A program made the position numbers and the translations under genes. A model generated the notes under the pieces. It had not been told where the DNA came from, ran no database searches, and saw only the letters and a program-made list of their open reading frames with translations. This document shows positions 1 through 9,484 of a stretch of DNA of 64,000 nt, piece by piece; the stretch's first letter is position 1, and each line of letters begins with the position of its first letter. Source of the stretch: Streptomyces lacrimifluminis (GTDB lineage: Bacteria; Actinomycetota; Actinomycetes; Streptomycetales; Streptomycetaceae); assembly GCF_014646095.1 (NCBI RefSeq), contig NZ_BMMU01000027.1, positions 19,051-83,050 of the forward strand, given 5' to 3'.

Positions 1-3000
1 ATCGACTTCCTGCTCGGGTATCTGGCGCAGCTGCTGCCCCAGCGGCCTGACCTGAAGGTCGTCATCACCTCGGCGACCATCGACCCCGAGCGCTTCTCCC
101 GGCACTTCGGCGACGCCCCCATCGTGGAGGTCTCCGGCCGTACGTACCCCGTCGAGGTCCGCTACCGGCCACTTCTCGAAGAGGACAGCGAGGACTCCGA
201 CCGCGACCAGATCACCGCGATCTGCGACGCCGTCGAGGAGCTCCAGGGCGAGGGCAAGGGCGACATCCTCGTCTTCCTCTCCGGCGAGCGCGAGATCCGC
301 GACACGGCGGACGCGCTCGGCAAGAAGAACTACCGGTTCACCGAGGTCCTGCCCCTCTACGCCCGCCTCTCGCACGCCGAGCAGCACCGCGTCTTCCAGC
401 AGCACACCGGGCGCAGGATCGTTCTGGCGACCAACGTCGCCGAGACCTCGCTCACCGTGCCGGGCATCAAGTACGTCATCGACCCCGGGTTCGCCCGTAT
501 CTCCCGCTACAGCCACCGCACGAAGGTCCAGCGGCTGCCCATCGAGGCGATCTCCCAGGCCAGCGCCAACCAGCGCAAGGGCCGCTGCGGCCGTACGTCG
601 GACGGCATCTGTATCCGGCTCTACAGCGAGGACGACTTCGAGTCCCGCGTGGAGTTCACGGACGCCGAGATCCTGCGGACGAATCTCGCCTCCGTCATCC
701 TCCAGATGACCGCGGCCGGGCTGGGCGACATCGAGAAGTTTCCCTTCATCGACCCGCCGGACCACCGCAACATCCGCGACGGCGTGCAGCTCCTCCAGGA
801 GCTCAACGCGCTCGACCCGGCCGAGAAGGACCCCCGTAAACGGCTCACCGACACCGGTCGCAAGCTCGCCCAGCTGCCCGTCGACCCCCGGCTGGCGCGG
901 ATGGTCCTGGAGGCCGACAAGAACGGCTGTGTCCGCGAGGTGATGGTGATCGCCGCCGCGCTCTCCATCCAGGACCCGCGCGAGCGCCCCGTCGAGAAGC
1001 AGGCGCAGGCCGACCAGCAGCACGCCCGCTTCAAGGACGAGACGTCCGACTTCCTCGCCCTGCTCAACCTCTGGCGGTATGTGCGTGAGCAGCAGAAGGA
1101 GCGGGGCTCGTCCTCGTTCCGGCGGATGTGCAAGCAGGAGTACCTGAACTTCCTGCGCATCCGCGAGTGGCAGGACATCTACACCCAACTCCGTACCGTG
1201 GCCCGCCAGATGGGCATCCACCCCAACGAGGACGATGCCCCCGAGCAGAGCGTCCACGTCTCCCTCCTGGCCGGCCTCCTCTCCCACATCGGGATGAAGG
1301 ACGTACCGAAGTCCACGTCGGCGGGAACCGGCGCGTCCACATCGACCGGTGACAGCAACCGCAACACCTCCGGCAAGAACGAGTACGTGGGTGCCCGCAA
1401 CGCCAAGTTCGCGATCTTCCCCGGCTCCGCCCTCTTCAAGAAGCCCCCGCGCTTCGTGATGTCGGCGGAACTCGTCGAGACGTCACGCCTGTGGGCCCGC
1501 GTCAACGCCAGGATCGAGCCGGAGTGGGTCGAGCCCCTCGCCGAGCACCTGCTGAAGCGCACGTACAGCGAGCCGCACTGGGAGAAGGACCAGGCCGCGG
1601 TGATGGCGTACGAGAAGGTGACGCTGTACGGCGTACCGATCGTCGCCCAGCGGAAGGTGAACTACGGGCGCATCGACGCGGAGGCGTCCCGCGAGCTGTT
1701 CATCCGGAACGCGCTGGTCGAGGGCGACTGGCGGACGCACCACAAGTTCTTCGCCGACAACCGCCGACTCCTCACCGAGGTCGAGGAGTTGGAGCACCGG
1801 GCCCGCCGCCGGGACATCCTGGTCGACGACGAGACGCTCTTCGACTTCTACGACGAGCGCGTCCCCGAACACGTCGTGTCCGGGGCCCACTTCGACTCCT
1901 GGTGGAAGCACAAGCGTCACGAGGAGCCCGAATTCCTCGACTTCGAGCGGGCGATGCTCATCAACGAGCGCGCCGGGGACGTCAGCAAGGACGACTATCC
2001 GGACGCCTGGCATCAGGGACCGCTCAAGTTCCGGGTGACGTACCAGTTCGAGCCGGGCGCGGACGCCGACGGCGTGACCGTCCACATCCCGCTCCAGGTG
2101 CTGAACCAGGTGACGGACGAGAACTTCGACTGGCAGATCCCGGGCCTGCGCGAGGAGTTGGTGACGGAGCTCATCCGCTCCCTGCCCAAGCCGATCCGCC
2201 GCAACTACGTCCCGGCCCCCAACTTCGCTCAGCGCTTCCTGGCCACGTCGACGCCCCTCCAGGAACCGCTGACCGTCACCATGGCCCGCGAGTTGAAGCG
2301 CATGGTCGGGGTCCCGTTCTCCGCCGACGACTTCGACTGGGACCGGGTCCCCGACCACCTCCGCGTCACCTTCCGGATCGTCGACGAGCGGCGCCGCAAA
2401 CTGGCCGAGGACAAGGACCTCGAAGTACTGCGGCTCCAGCTCAAGCCGAAGGCCCGCCAGGCCATCTCCCAGGCCGCCGCTGCCACCGCGGAGCGCGCCG
2501 GCGGCGAGTCCCTGGAACGCACGGGCCTGACGGACTGGTCGATCGGCACCCTGACGCCGCTCTTCGAGACGCGCAGAGCCGGCCAGCCGGTGAAGGCGTA
2601 TCCGGCGCTGGTCGACAACGGCGACACCGTCTCCGTACGCCTCTTCGACACCGAGGCGGAGCAGCAGCAGGCGATGTGGAAGGGCACCCGGCGGCTCGTT
2701 CTGCGCAACATCCCGGTCAATCCTGCGAAGTTCGCGTCCGAGAAGTTGACGAATGTTCAGAAGCTCGCGCTGTCGGCGAATCCGCACGGTTCGATCCAGG
2801 CCCTGTTCGACGACTGCGCGACGGCCGCGGCCGACAAACTGATCGCCGACTTCGGTGGCCCGGCGTGGGACGAGGAGTCGCACCGGAAGCTCTACGAGAA
2901 GGTGCGCGCGGAGATCGTCGACACGACGGTCCGTACGGTCAACCAGGTCCAGCAGGTGCTGGCCGCCTGGCAGGCCTGTGAGCGCCGCCTGAAGGGCGTA

Positions 3001-3384
3001 CGCAGCGCCGTGCTCCTCCCGAACCTGACGGACGTACGGAAGCAGCTGGACGCCCTCGTACGGCCCGGGTTCGTGACGGCGACCGGTCTGCGGCGCCTGC
3101 CCGACCTGATGCGCTACCTCGTCGCCGTGGACCGGCGCCTGCAGCAGATGCCCACCAACGTCCAGCGGGACACCTCCCGCATGGACAAGGTGCACGAGAT
3201 GCAGGACGAGTACGCGTGGCTTCTTGAGCAGTTGCCGCAGGGCCGGCCGGTGCCGTCGGCGGTGCTGGACATCCGCTGGATGATCGAGGAACTCCGCGTC
3301 AGCTACTTCGCCCACGCGCTGGGCACGGCGTACCCGGTGTCGGACAAGCGGATCGTGAAGGCGATCGACGCGCAGGCCCCGTAA
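1..3384 (+). CDS. hrpA: ATP-dependent RNA helicase HrpA (5' end outside window)
   Basis: DEAH-box RNA helicase expected to unwind RNA in ribosome or mRNA metabolism. The reading frame is open from base 1, so the gene starts upstream of the window; 1127 residues are visible. Seen in order: motif III (TSATID, near residue 25), motif IV region (LVFLSGEREIRD), motif V (TNVAETSLTVPG), motif VI (QRKGRCGRT), then a winged-helix/OB region and the very long C-terminal extension (DUF3418 type) that separates HrpA from other DEAH helicases. Only motifs I and II (Walker A and DEAH) are missing because of the window edge. A tRNA-Asp gene follows on the same strand. Family assignment is firm; the physiological substrate in Streptomyces is not known to me. 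Confidence 0.95.
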   Translation: MDFLLGYLAQLLPQRPDLKVVITSATIDPERFSRHFGDAPIVEVSGRTYPVEVRYRPLLEEDSEDSDRDQITAICDAVEELQGEGKGDILVFLSGEREIRDTADALGKKNYRFTEVLPLYARLSHAEQHRVFQQHTGRRIVLATNVAETSLTVPGIKYVIDPGFARISRYSHRTKVQRLPIEAISQASANQRKGRCGRTSDGICIRLYSEDDFESRVEFTDAEILRTNLASVILQMTAAGLGDIEKFPFIDPPDHRNIRDGVQLLQELNALDPAEKDPRKRLTDTGRKLAQLPVDPRLARMVLEADKNGCVREVMVIAAALSIQDPRERPVEKQAQADQQHARFKDETSDFLALLNLWRYVREQQKERGSSSFRRMCKQEYLNFLRIREWQDIYTQLRTVARQMGIHPNEDDAPEQSVHVSLLAGLLSHIGMKDVPKSTSAGTGASTSTGDSNRNTSGKNEYVGARNAKFAIFPGSALFKKPPRFVMSAELVETSRLWARVNARIEPEWVEPLAEHLLKRTYSEPHWEKDQAAVMAYEKVTLYGVPIVAQRKVNYGRIDAEASRELFIRNALVEGDWRTHHKFFADNRRLLTEVEELEHRARRRDILVDDETLFDFYDERVPEHVVSGAHFDSWWKHKRHEEPEFLDFERAMLINERAGDVSKDDYPDAWHQGPLKFRVTYQFEPGADADGVTVHIPLQVLNQVTDENFDWQIPGLREELVTELIRSLPKPIRRNYVPAPNFAQRFLATSTPLQEPLTVTMARELKRMVGVPFSADDFDWDRVPDHLRVTFRIVDERRRKLAEDKDLEVLRLQLKPKARQAISQAAAATAERAGGESLERTGLTDWSIGTLTPLFETRRAGQPVKAYPALVDNGDTVSVRLFDTEAEQQQAMWKGTRRLVLRNIPVNPAKFASEKLTNVQKLALSANPHGSIQALFDDCATAAADKLIADFGGPAWDEESHRKLYEKVRAEIVDTTVRTVNQVQQVLAAWQACERRLKGVRSAVLLPNLTDVRKQLDALVRPGFVTATGLRRLPDLMRYLVAVDRRLQQMPTNVQRDTSRMDKVHEMQDEYAWLLEQLPQGRPVPSAVLDIRWMIEELRVSYFAHALGTAYPVSDKRIVKAIDAQAP

Positions 3385-3506
3385 GGCCGCAAATCGGGCG
3401 CCGATGCCGTAACGAGGCCGGTACGGTGGGTGAGTTCGACCCTGGGCTCACCCTCCTGTACAGTCTGTTTTCGCAGCACAGCGCAACATCAAGTGCCGCG
3501 AAACCT

Positions 3507-3581
3507 GGTCCTGTGGAGCAGTTTGGAGTGCTCGCCACCCTGTCAAGGTGGAGGCCGCGGGTTCAAATCCCGTCAGGACCG
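3507..3581 (+). tRNA. tRNA-Asp (anticodon GTC)
   Basis: Cloverleaf: acceptor GGTCCTG pairs with CAGGACC, anticodon stem CCACC/GGTGG carries loop CTGTCAA (anticodon GTC), and the T loop is TTCAAAT. CCA is not encoded. A hairpin terminator follows 12 bases later. A decayed copy lies at 3652-3781. Confidence 0.95.
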
Positions 3582-3592
3582 CAGTGAAGGAC

Positions 3593-3627
3593 AAGGCCCG
3601 CATCCGGCAACGGAAGCGGGCCTTTCT
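3593..3627 (+). terminator. Intrinsic terminator after tRNA-Asp
   Basis: Perfect 9-bp stem AAGGCCCGC/GCGGGCCTT followed by TTCTC. It sits directly downstream of tRNA-Asp. The same hairpin recurs in the decayed copy near 3740-3772, with one change in the tail side of the stem. Confidence 0.75.
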
Positions 3628-3651
3628 CGTGCCACAGCGCCACCTCCAACC

Positions 3652-3781
3652 TGCTCGTCACCCTGTCAAGGCGGAGGCCGCGCCCGCGGCGCAGCCGCAA
3701 TCCGATGCAGCAAATCCCGTCAGGACCGCAGTGAAAGACGAAGGCCCGCATCCGGCAACGGAAGCGGGCCTCTCTCGTGCC
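3652..3781 (+). pseudogene. Decayed partial copy of tRNA-Asp plus its terminator
   Basis: From CTGCTCG onward this stretch repeats the tRNA-Asp gene from its D arm to the terminator, including CAAATCCCGTCAGGACCGCA, which is identical in both copies. The 5' acceptor and D-stem half is absent, the anticodon stem has two substitutions, and about 28 bases of GC-rich sequence replace the start of the T loop, so no tRNA can fold. It may be a relic of a duplication or of an integrative element that carried the tRNA 3' end. Confidence 0.7.
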
Positions 3782-3938
3782 GCCACCTCAACAGAGAGAG
3801 CCCGGCTCATCGGCCCGGGCTCTCTCGCGGCGTCTGGACGCGCCGCCAGGCCTGTGTCGGCGTATTGACGGCGCCGCCCTCCCCCGGTACCCAGGGAACA
3901 GGGCCCTCGATGCCCTGCCCCGGTTCCGGAGGTGGCGT

Positions 3939-4148
3939 ATGGCGGCGACCGCGCGACGGCATGAGACGCGTGCTCTGCTTCGGGCACATCTGTCGGCCGC
4001 CAGCGGGTACCCGCATCTCACGCGGCACTGCCCGATCTGCCACCGGCTGCAGAAGCTCGCCATGGAGCGGTGCACCGAGACCGACTGGGACACCGAGGCC
4101 GAGTGCCAGGCCGACGAGACACCGGGTGCCAACAGCGGCTCCCTCTAG
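3939..4148 (+). CDS. Small conserved protein, DUF6274-like
   Basis: 69-residue basic N-terminal/acidic C-terminal protein beginning MAATARRHETRALLRAHL with a single CPIC motif in HLTRHCPICHRL near residue 30. The ATG is preceded by GGAGG at a spacing of six bases, which decides this start over an upstream in-frame ATG. I recognise the pattern as the streptomycete DUF6274-type protein usually found near bldC; no function is known. The C..C/H pattern could bind a metal but only one CxxC pair is present. Confidence 0.7.
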   Translation: MAATARRHETRALLRAHLSAASGYPHLTRHCPICHRLQKLAMERCTETDWDTEAECQADETPGANSGSL

Positions 4149-4364
4149 CACCCGTGGCGCATCGTCAACAAGGCGCGCGGCGTGTGACGGGTGTCACCGC
4201 ATGAGTTTTCACCATGTGGGTTCTTACCGGTCTCACACAACTGGTCAATTTAATATGTGCAATTGCACCAGCCTCGACGGGCTCCCCACAGCGGATCCGA
4301 CACCCCTCCCCAGACTTCAACAAGCCCGCTCACAGCACTCCGTGCCACCCCCGGTCGCGGGCAC
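4149..4364. other. Intergenic, relatively AT-rich, no gene seen
   Basis: About 215 bases between the small protein and the minus-strand terminator, including a patch near 4240-4265 (CAATTTAATATGTGCAATTG) that contains near-palindromic CAATTT...CAATTG. No credible reading frame with a ribosome binding site was found. Confidence 0.5.
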
Positions 4365-4404
4365 AAAAAAGATCGCGCTGGACCCGGCGGAGTCCAGCGC
4401 GATC
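4365..4404 (-). terminator. Intrinsic terminator, minus strand (bldC side)
   Basis: Perfect 13-bp stem GATCGCGCTGGAC/GTCCAGCGCGATC with an 8-base loop. On the minus strand the stem is followed by six T residues (AAAAAA at 4365-4370 on the plus strand), the classic form. It lies about 200 bases past the bldC stop, so the bldC transcript probably has a long 3' leaderless tail; 4405-4611 holds no recognisable gene. Confidence 0.85.
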
Positions 4405-4611
4405 TCTACGACGCGCCCTTGAAGCTATGGAACTGATGGAACTGCCTTGGGTGTGGGGCCTGTTGGGGCAGGACCCGCGTCGCTTGAAGCTGTTGGTCGT
4501 GAAGCAGGTGACTCTGGTGTTGCATGGTGACTCTGATGGTGCTGGTGTTGCCAGTCGGACGGCTCGGCCGATAGTTGGGGGACCTGCCGGTTCGTCCGAC
4601 TATTCAGTTGG

Positions 4612-4818
4612 TCAGGCCTCGCTGCGCTGCTGCGGAATGCCCGCAAGCAGGGCGCGGACCTCGGCCTCGCGGTAACGGCGGTGTCCGCCGAGCGTGCGAA
4701 TGGATGTGAGCTTGCCGGCCTTCGCCCACCGCGTCACCGTCTTGGGGTCAACACGGAACATGGTGGCGACCTCAGCCGGGGTCAGCAGCGGCTCGGCATC
4801 AGGGGTGCGAGCGGTCAT
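4612..4818 (-). CDS. bldC: BldC, MerR-like developmental transcription regulator
   Basis: 68-residue DNA-binding protein, the size of S. coelicolor BldC. It consists almost only of a MerR-type winged helix (LLTPAEVATMFRVDPKTVTRWAK, then the wing GGHRRYREAEVRALL). BldC represses early entry into development by binding cooperatively to direct repeats. The start chosen is the ATG preceded by AGGAGG at seven bases; an upstream in-frame start lacks a good ribosome site. The large upstream gap (4819-5342) is in keeping with a complex promoter. Confidence 0.95.
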   Translation of the reverse strand: MTARTPDAEPLLTPAEVATMFRVDPKTVTRWAKAGKLTSIRTLGGHRRYREAEVRALLAGIPQQRSEA

Positions 4819-5342
4819 GAGCGGCCTCCTCGGGAGAACCGAACCTTCTCGGTTCATTCCTCTAAATTCTGCACCTTGACCCGCGTTGCCCGAAATGGCG
4901 GATGCGGGTCGAGTCGGTTATAGGACGAACGGCTTGTCCTCGGCACTACAACTACACCATCTGTCCAACCGCGTAGGCCAAACCGATGGAATTGCCCTCC
5001 CAGGTGTCCATCGGCGACGGAAGCCAATGGACCATGCCATAGCGGACAGTCACGCCACTGTGACGATCAGTCACAGTGGCGATCAGGAGTCACGAGACCC
5101 CCCATAGCGTGCAATGCTGAGATTCCACCCATAGCTGGGCAGATAGAGCCTCCCCCGGACTCCTTGTCCTATTTTGGCACGAGGAGGGGCAAGGGACGCA
5201 AGCCACCTGTACGTGCGGTCCGTCACGCTTGACACAAACGCCCGGATCGGGACCTACGTCCCACGGCAGCCCCAAGAGCGTCCCACAAAAATGGAACTCA
5301 CGTTCCAGGGAGTCCTTTTTTGACGAACTGTCAGTTAAATCG
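4819..5342. other. bldC promoter region, no gene seen
   Basis: About 520 bases between divergent-free neighbours, both on the minus strand. Lower GC than the flanks, with short repeats such as CAGTCACGCCACTGTGACGA and GATCAGTCACAGTGGCGATC around 5050-5085 (CACTGTGAC/GTCACAGTG inverted repeat, 5059-5078) and GAACTGTCAGTTAAATCGTCAGTTCG just before the next gene end. Probably holds the bldC promoter and operators; exact elements not assigned. Confidence 0.5.
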
Positions 5343-6194
5343 TCAGTTCGCCGACCGCCGGTCCCGCACCGCCCGCCACCGCTCCACGAGCCGCCCGTAG
5401 GCCTCGCCGGCCGCCTCACCGTCCCCGTCGCGCAGCGCCTCGATCCCGGCGGCCACGTCCGCCGCCGAGTGGTCGCCGGCCAGATCGACGGCCGACAGGA
5501 CATGCACCAGCCCGCCGTAGTCCAGCTCGACCAGCGACCGCGGGTGGAACTCCTCCAGCCAGCGCCCGACGTCCAGCAGCCCGTCGATCAGCGGCCCCTC
5601 GTCGAGGGTGTCCCGCAGGGTCCGCAGCCCGCGCGCCACGCGCCGTCGCGCCTGCACCATGGGCGTCCGGTAGCGCAGCACGGGCGCCGCGCCCCCGTCG
5701 GCTCCCGAGCCCTTGTCGTACTCGCGCTCCTCGTCGGTCACGAGCACGAACCAGTTCAGCGGCACCTGCCAGGTCGCCGTGCGGATCCAGGGGCGGGCGT
5801 CCGGGTTGCGGGCGAGCCAGCGCTCGTAGTCCTGGGCCGCCTGGTGGCGTACGAGGGGCGGCAGGACGGCGTCCAGGACCGACACGGGCAGTTCCTCCCC
5901 CAGCCCGTCCAGCGCCTGCCAGCCGCGCAGCCGGGTGCGCCAGGGGCAGACGCACACCACGCCCCCGGCCTCGATCACGAACGCGTCGGCGCTCTCGTGC
6001 ACCGGCACCGCGACCGGCGGGGTGGGCAGCAAGTCGGCCAGGGAGCGCCGCAGTTCGTCCTGGTACGAGGGGCGGTCGGGCCGTCGGGCGTAGCGCGCCC
6101 AGTGGCCGCGCTCCGGCTCCGGGAAGGCCGCCAGCGGCTCGTAGACACGCAAGTAGGACGCGTACGGAACGATCACCGAGGACACCTTGGGCAC
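5343..6194 (-). CDS. Conserved actinobacterial protein of unknown function
   Basis: 283 residues, soluble, beginning MPKVSSVIVPYASYLRVYEPLAAF and rich in Trp and Arg. No signal peptide, membrane segment or catalytic motif that I recognise. It sits between bldC and vdh as in other streptomycetes, on the bldC strand; 524 bases separate it from bldC, so co-transcription is uncertain. Function cannot be assigned from sequence. Confidence 0.8.
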   Translation of the reverse strand: MPKVSSVIVPYASYLRVYEPLAAFPEPERGHWARYARRPDRPSYQDELRRSLADLLPTPPVAVPVHESADAFVIEAGGVVCVCPWRTRLRGWQALDGLGEELPVSVLDAVLPPLVRHQAAQDYERWLARNPDARPWIRTATWQVPLNWFVLVTDEEREYDKGSGADGGAAPVLRYRTPMVQARRRVARGLRTLRDTLDEGPLIDGLLDVGRWLEEFHPRSLVELDYGGLVHVLSAVDLAGDHSAADVAAGIEALRDGDGEAAGEAYGRLVERWRAVRDRRSAN

Positions 6195-6436
6195 GCCTGC
6201 TCACTCCCCCCTGGACGACCAGGAAAACCCACGCAACCAGCGGAACCAGCACACCGCGGCACGGGAAAATTATGCAAACCGTCGTACCTTCCCACGTCAC
6301 CGGTGGGTGATCCTCGGCACTGCGGGGACGGTTGGCACACGCGGGCCGGGGAGGAGCTCTACTCTCATGCCCACGGAGGCCCGCCACCCCTACGGGCCCC
6401 GGCCCCAACCGCCGCTACTTCCCTGGAGTCACCACA

Positions 6437-7537
6437 GTGACCGACGTAACCGGCGCGCCTGCTGATGTACTGCACACCCTGTTCCACTCGGATCAGGGGG
6501 GTCATGAGCAAGTCGTGCTCTGCCAGGACCGGGCCACCGGCCTCAAGGCCGTGATCGCCATCCACTCCACCGCCCTGGGCCCCGCGCTCGGCGGTACGCG
6601 CTTCTACCCGTACGCGAGCGAGGCGGAGGCCGTCGCCGACGCGCTGAACCTCGCCCGCGGGATGTCGTACAAGAACGCCATGGCCGGTCTCGACCACGGC
6701 GGCGGCAAGGCCGTGATCATCGGCGATCCGGACATCGTCAAGAGCGAGGAACTCCTCCTCGCGTACGGCCGGTTCGTGGCCTCGCTCGGCGGGCGCTACG
6801 TGACCGCGTGCGACGTCGGCACGTATGTGGCCGACATGGACGTGGTCGCGCGCGAGTGCCGCTGGACGACCGGACGGTCCCCGGAGAACGGCGGCGCCGG
6901 CGACTCGTCCGTCCTGACCGCCTTCGGCGTCTACCAGGGCATGCGGGCGAGCGCCCAGCACCTCTGGGGCGACCCGTCGCTGCGCGGGCGCCTGGTCGGC
7001 ATCGCGGGCGTCGGCAAGGTCGGGCACCACCTGGTGCGGCATCTGCGGGAGGACGGCGCCGAGGTCGTGATCACCGACGTACGGGAGGACGCCGTACGAC
7101 GGATTCTGGCCACTCACCCGGACGGCGGGGTCACGGCCGTCGCCGACACCGCCGCGCTGATCCGGACCGAGGGGCTGGACATCTACGCGCCCTGCGCGCT
7201 GGGCGGGGCGCTCAGTGACGACACCCTGCCCGTGCTGACCGCGAAGGTGGTGTGCGGGGCGGCCAACAACCAGCTCGCGCACCCGGGCGTCGAGAAGGAC
7301 CTCGCGGACCGCGGGATCCTCTACGCGCCCGACTACGTGGTGAACGCCGGTGGCGTGATCCAGGTGGCCGACGAGCTGCACGGGTTCGACTTCGAGCGGG
7401 CCAGGGCGAAGGCCGCGAAGATCTACGACACCACGCTGGCCATATTCGCACGTGCGAAGTCAGACGGTATTCCGCCGGCCGCGGCGGCCGACCGGATCGC
7501 CGAGCAGAGGATGGCGGAGGCCCGCCGGAGCAGGTAG
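6437..7537 (+). CDS. vdh: Valine (branched-chain amino acid) dehydrogenase
   Basis: NAD-dependent oxidative deamination of valine, leucine and isoleucine to 2-oxo acids, supplying acyl-CoA precursors for fatty acids and polyketides. 366 residues, typical of Vdh. Seen: substrate-binding region GLDHGGGKAVI with the catalytic lysine (MAGLDHGGGKA), the dinucleotide fold GIAGVGKVGHHL near residue 180, and the conserved C-terminal APDYVVNAGGVIQVADE. Start: GTG at 6437 preceded by GGAG; the longer frame from 6332 would add 35 residues unlike the family. Stands alone on the plus strand, with a possible promoter in 6195-6436. Confidence 0.95.
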   Translation: MTDVTGAPADVLHTLFHSDQGGHEQVVLCQDRATGLKAVIAIHSTALGPALGGTRFYPYASEAEAVADALNLARGMSYKNAMAGLDHGGGKAVIIGDPDIVKSEELLLAYGRFVASLGGRYVTACDVGTYVADMDVVARECRWTTGRSPENGGAGDSSVLTAFGVYQGMRASAQHLWGDPSLRGRLVGIAGVGKVGHHLVRHLREDGAEVVITDVREDAVRRILATHPDGGVTAVADTAALIRTEGLDIYAPCALGGALSDDTLPVLTAKVVCGAANNQLAHPGVEKDLADRGILYAPDYVVNAGGVIQVADELHGFDFERARAKAAKIYDTTLAIFARAKSDGIPPAAAADRIAEQRMAEARRSR

Positions 7538-7825
7538 GCCGAGGGAGCCCGGAGGTACCTGTCGGCGGGGTGTTGGAGAGAACTCTCACCCCCGTCGGCG
7601 GGTCGTCCGCCAAGAAGTGGTTAAAATCGCGGTTGACCAGCGGGGACAGGGCACCTCGCGGGTTCTGGGCACAGGCACGTCCTGCGGGCGACGTACCGTA
7701 TGGGCGTGGGCTCAGGTACCGTGGAAGCCCTACGGACCGGTCTCTCCACGGAGAGCCCGTTCCAGAACATGAACGGGTGTCAAGACTCTGGGGCCACCGA
7801 GCCCCGTATCCGAGGGGGTCGAGCC

Positions 7826-8092
7826 ATGGGGCGCGGCCGGGCAAAGGCCAAGCAGACGAAGGTCGCCCGCCAGCTGAAGTACAGCAGCGGCGGGACTGAC
7901 CTCTCGCGCCTGGCCAATGAGCTGGGCGCTTCGACTTCGAGCCAGCCGCCGAATGGCGAGCCGTTCGAGGACGATGACGAGGAAGAAGACGACCCGTACG
8001 CCCAGTACGCGGATCGGTACAACGACGACGATGAGGACGAGGACGATCAGTCCTCAGGTTCCGCGTCGTCGCAACAACGCCGTGGGGCTTGA
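7826..8092 (+). CDS. DUF3073 family small acidic protein
   Basis: 88 residues: a basic N-terminus (MGRGRAKAKQTKVARQLKY) followed by a strongly acidic D/E tail (FEDDDEEEDDPYAQYADRY). This bipartite layout is the actinobacterial DUF3073 family. The ATG at 7826 has AGGGGG eight bases upstream; longer in-frame starts do not. No enzymatic motif; a nucleic-acid or ribosome-associated role is only a guess. Convergent with purM. Confidence 0.85.
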   Translation: MGRGRAKAKQTKVARQLKYSSGGTDLSRLANELGASTSSQPPNGEPFEDDDEEEDDPYAQYADRYNDDDEDEDDQSSGSASSQQRRGA

Positions 8093-8160
8093 CGTCTTGC
8101 GTCTGCTTGCGGCTCGCTGAACAGGTTGCACAGTTTCCTGTAGGGCATCAGCTGCACCTC

Positions 8161-8194
8161 ACCCGGTCCGGGGCGATCCACACTCGGGCCGGGT
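8161..8194. terminator. Possible bidirectional terminator between DUF3073 gene and purM
   Basis: Ten-base imperfect stem ACCCGGTCCG/CGGGCCGGGT (one G-U pair) with a 14-base loop, followed by TTTCG on the plus strand, lying between two convergent genes. Weak by itself. Confidence 0.4.
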
Positions 8195-8349
8195 TTCGTG
8201 CGTTGTCGCTCCGCTTGGGTTGGGCAGGGGCGCCTAGTGGGTCGGGGGTCACTGTGGTGTGGCGGTGCCGGTGCGTTGTGGTTGCCCGCGCCGTTCGTTC
8301 CCCGCGCCCCTTCGGCGGCGGCTGCGCGCCGGCCGCCTTGGGGGCGCTT

Positions 8350-9429
8350 CTAGTTGGTTGCGTAGTCGCCGATCAGTTCCGCGCCCGTCGTGTAGTCGCC
8401 GCGGTCGGTGATCTCGCCGGCCACCCAGGCGTCGACGCCTCGGTCGGCCAGGGTGGTGAGGGCCGCGTCCGCCGAGTCCTCCGGGACGATCGCGATCATG
8501 CCGACGCCCATGTTCAGCGTCTTCTCCAGCTCCAGGCGCTCGACGGCACCCGTCTTCCCGACGAGGTCGAAGACCGGCGCCAGGGTCCAGGTGGAGCGGT
8601 CGACGATCGCGTGCAGGGTGTCCGGGATCACCCGGGCCAGGTTGGCGGCCAGACCGCCACCGGTGACGTGCGAGTAGGCGTGCACGTCGGTGGTGCGCAT
8701 GAGGGCCAGGCAGTCCAGCGAGTAGATCTTGGTGGGGACGAGGAGTTCCTCGCCGAGCGTGTGCCCGAACTCCTCGATGTGCGCGTCCAGGGCTAGCCCG
8801 CCCTGATTCAGCAGCACATGCCGGACGAGCGAGTACCCGTTCGAGTGAAGCCCGGAGGCCGCCATGGCGATCACCGCGTCACCCGTACGGATACGATCCG
8901 CGCCGAGCAGCCGGTCGGCCTCCACGACGCCCGTACCGGCGCCTGCGACGTCGAAGTCGTCCGGACCGAGCAGGCCCGGGTGTTCGGCCGTCTCGCCGCC
9001 GACCAGGGCGCAGCCGGCCAGTACGCAGCCTTCGGCGATGCCCTTGACGATCGCGGCGACACGCTCGGGGTGGACCTTGCCGACGCAGATGTAGTCGGTC
9101 ATGAACAGCGGTTCGGCGCCGCACACCACGATGTCGTCCATGACCATGGCGACCAGGTCGTGGCCGATGGTGTCGTACACGCCGAGCTGCCGGGCGATGT
9201 CGACCTTCGTGCCGACGCCGTCGGTCGCGGAGGCGAGCAGCGGGCGCTCGAAGCGCTTGAGGGCCGAGGCGTCGAAGAGGCCGGCGAAGCCGCCGAGGCC
9301 GCCGAGGACCTCGGGGCGCTGCGTCTTCTTCACCCACTCCTTCATCAGCTCGACGGCGCGGTCGCCCGCTTCGATGTCGACGCCGGCGGCAGCGTAGGAA
9401 GCGCCGGAAGCAGAGTTGGTCGCAGACAT
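8350..9429 (-). CDS. purM: Phosphoribosylformylglycinamidine cyclo-ligase (AIR synthetase)
   Basis: Fifth step of de novo purine synthesis: ATP-dependent cyclisation of FGAM to AIR. 359 residues, normal for the family. Seen: YAAAGVDIEAGDRAVELM at the N-terminus, SATDGVGTKVDIA, DDIVVCGAEPLF, LVGGETAEHPG and the C-terminal HVTGGGLAANLARVIP. Located 55 bases downstream of purF on the same strand, so likely purF-purM operon. Confidence 0.97.
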   Translation of the reverse strand: MSATNSASGASYAAAGVDIEAGDRAVELMKEWVKKTQRPEVLGGLGGFAGLFDASALKRFERPLLASATDGVGTKVDIARQLGVYDTIGHDLVAMVMDDIVVCGAEPLFMTDYICVGKVHPERVAAIVKGIAEGCVLAGCALVGGETAEHPGLLGPDDFDVAGAGTGVVEADRLLGADRIRTGDAVIAMAASGLHSNGYSLVRHVLLNQGGLALDAHIEEFGHTLGEELLVPTKIYSLDCLALMRTTDVHAYSHVTGGGLAANLARVIPDTLHAIVDRSTWTLAPVFDLVGKTGAVERLELEKTLNMGVGMIAIVPEDSADAALTTLADRGVDAWVAGEITDRGDYTTGAELIGDYATN

Positions 9430-9484
9430 TGCCTGGGATCTTTCAGGTTGGTGTGAAGCGGGAGCAGGGCTGCGGAAGCAGGGC

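Noticed and set aside
1483..3315. 610-residue open frame antisense to hrpA
   Set aside because: High-GC antisense shadow; composition rich in R, H, L and G, no motif, and the plus strand codes a clear helicase.
3430..4422. 330-residue frame spanning tRNA-Asp
   Set aside because: Covers a tRNA, its decayed copy and two terminators; low-complexity and no ribosome site.
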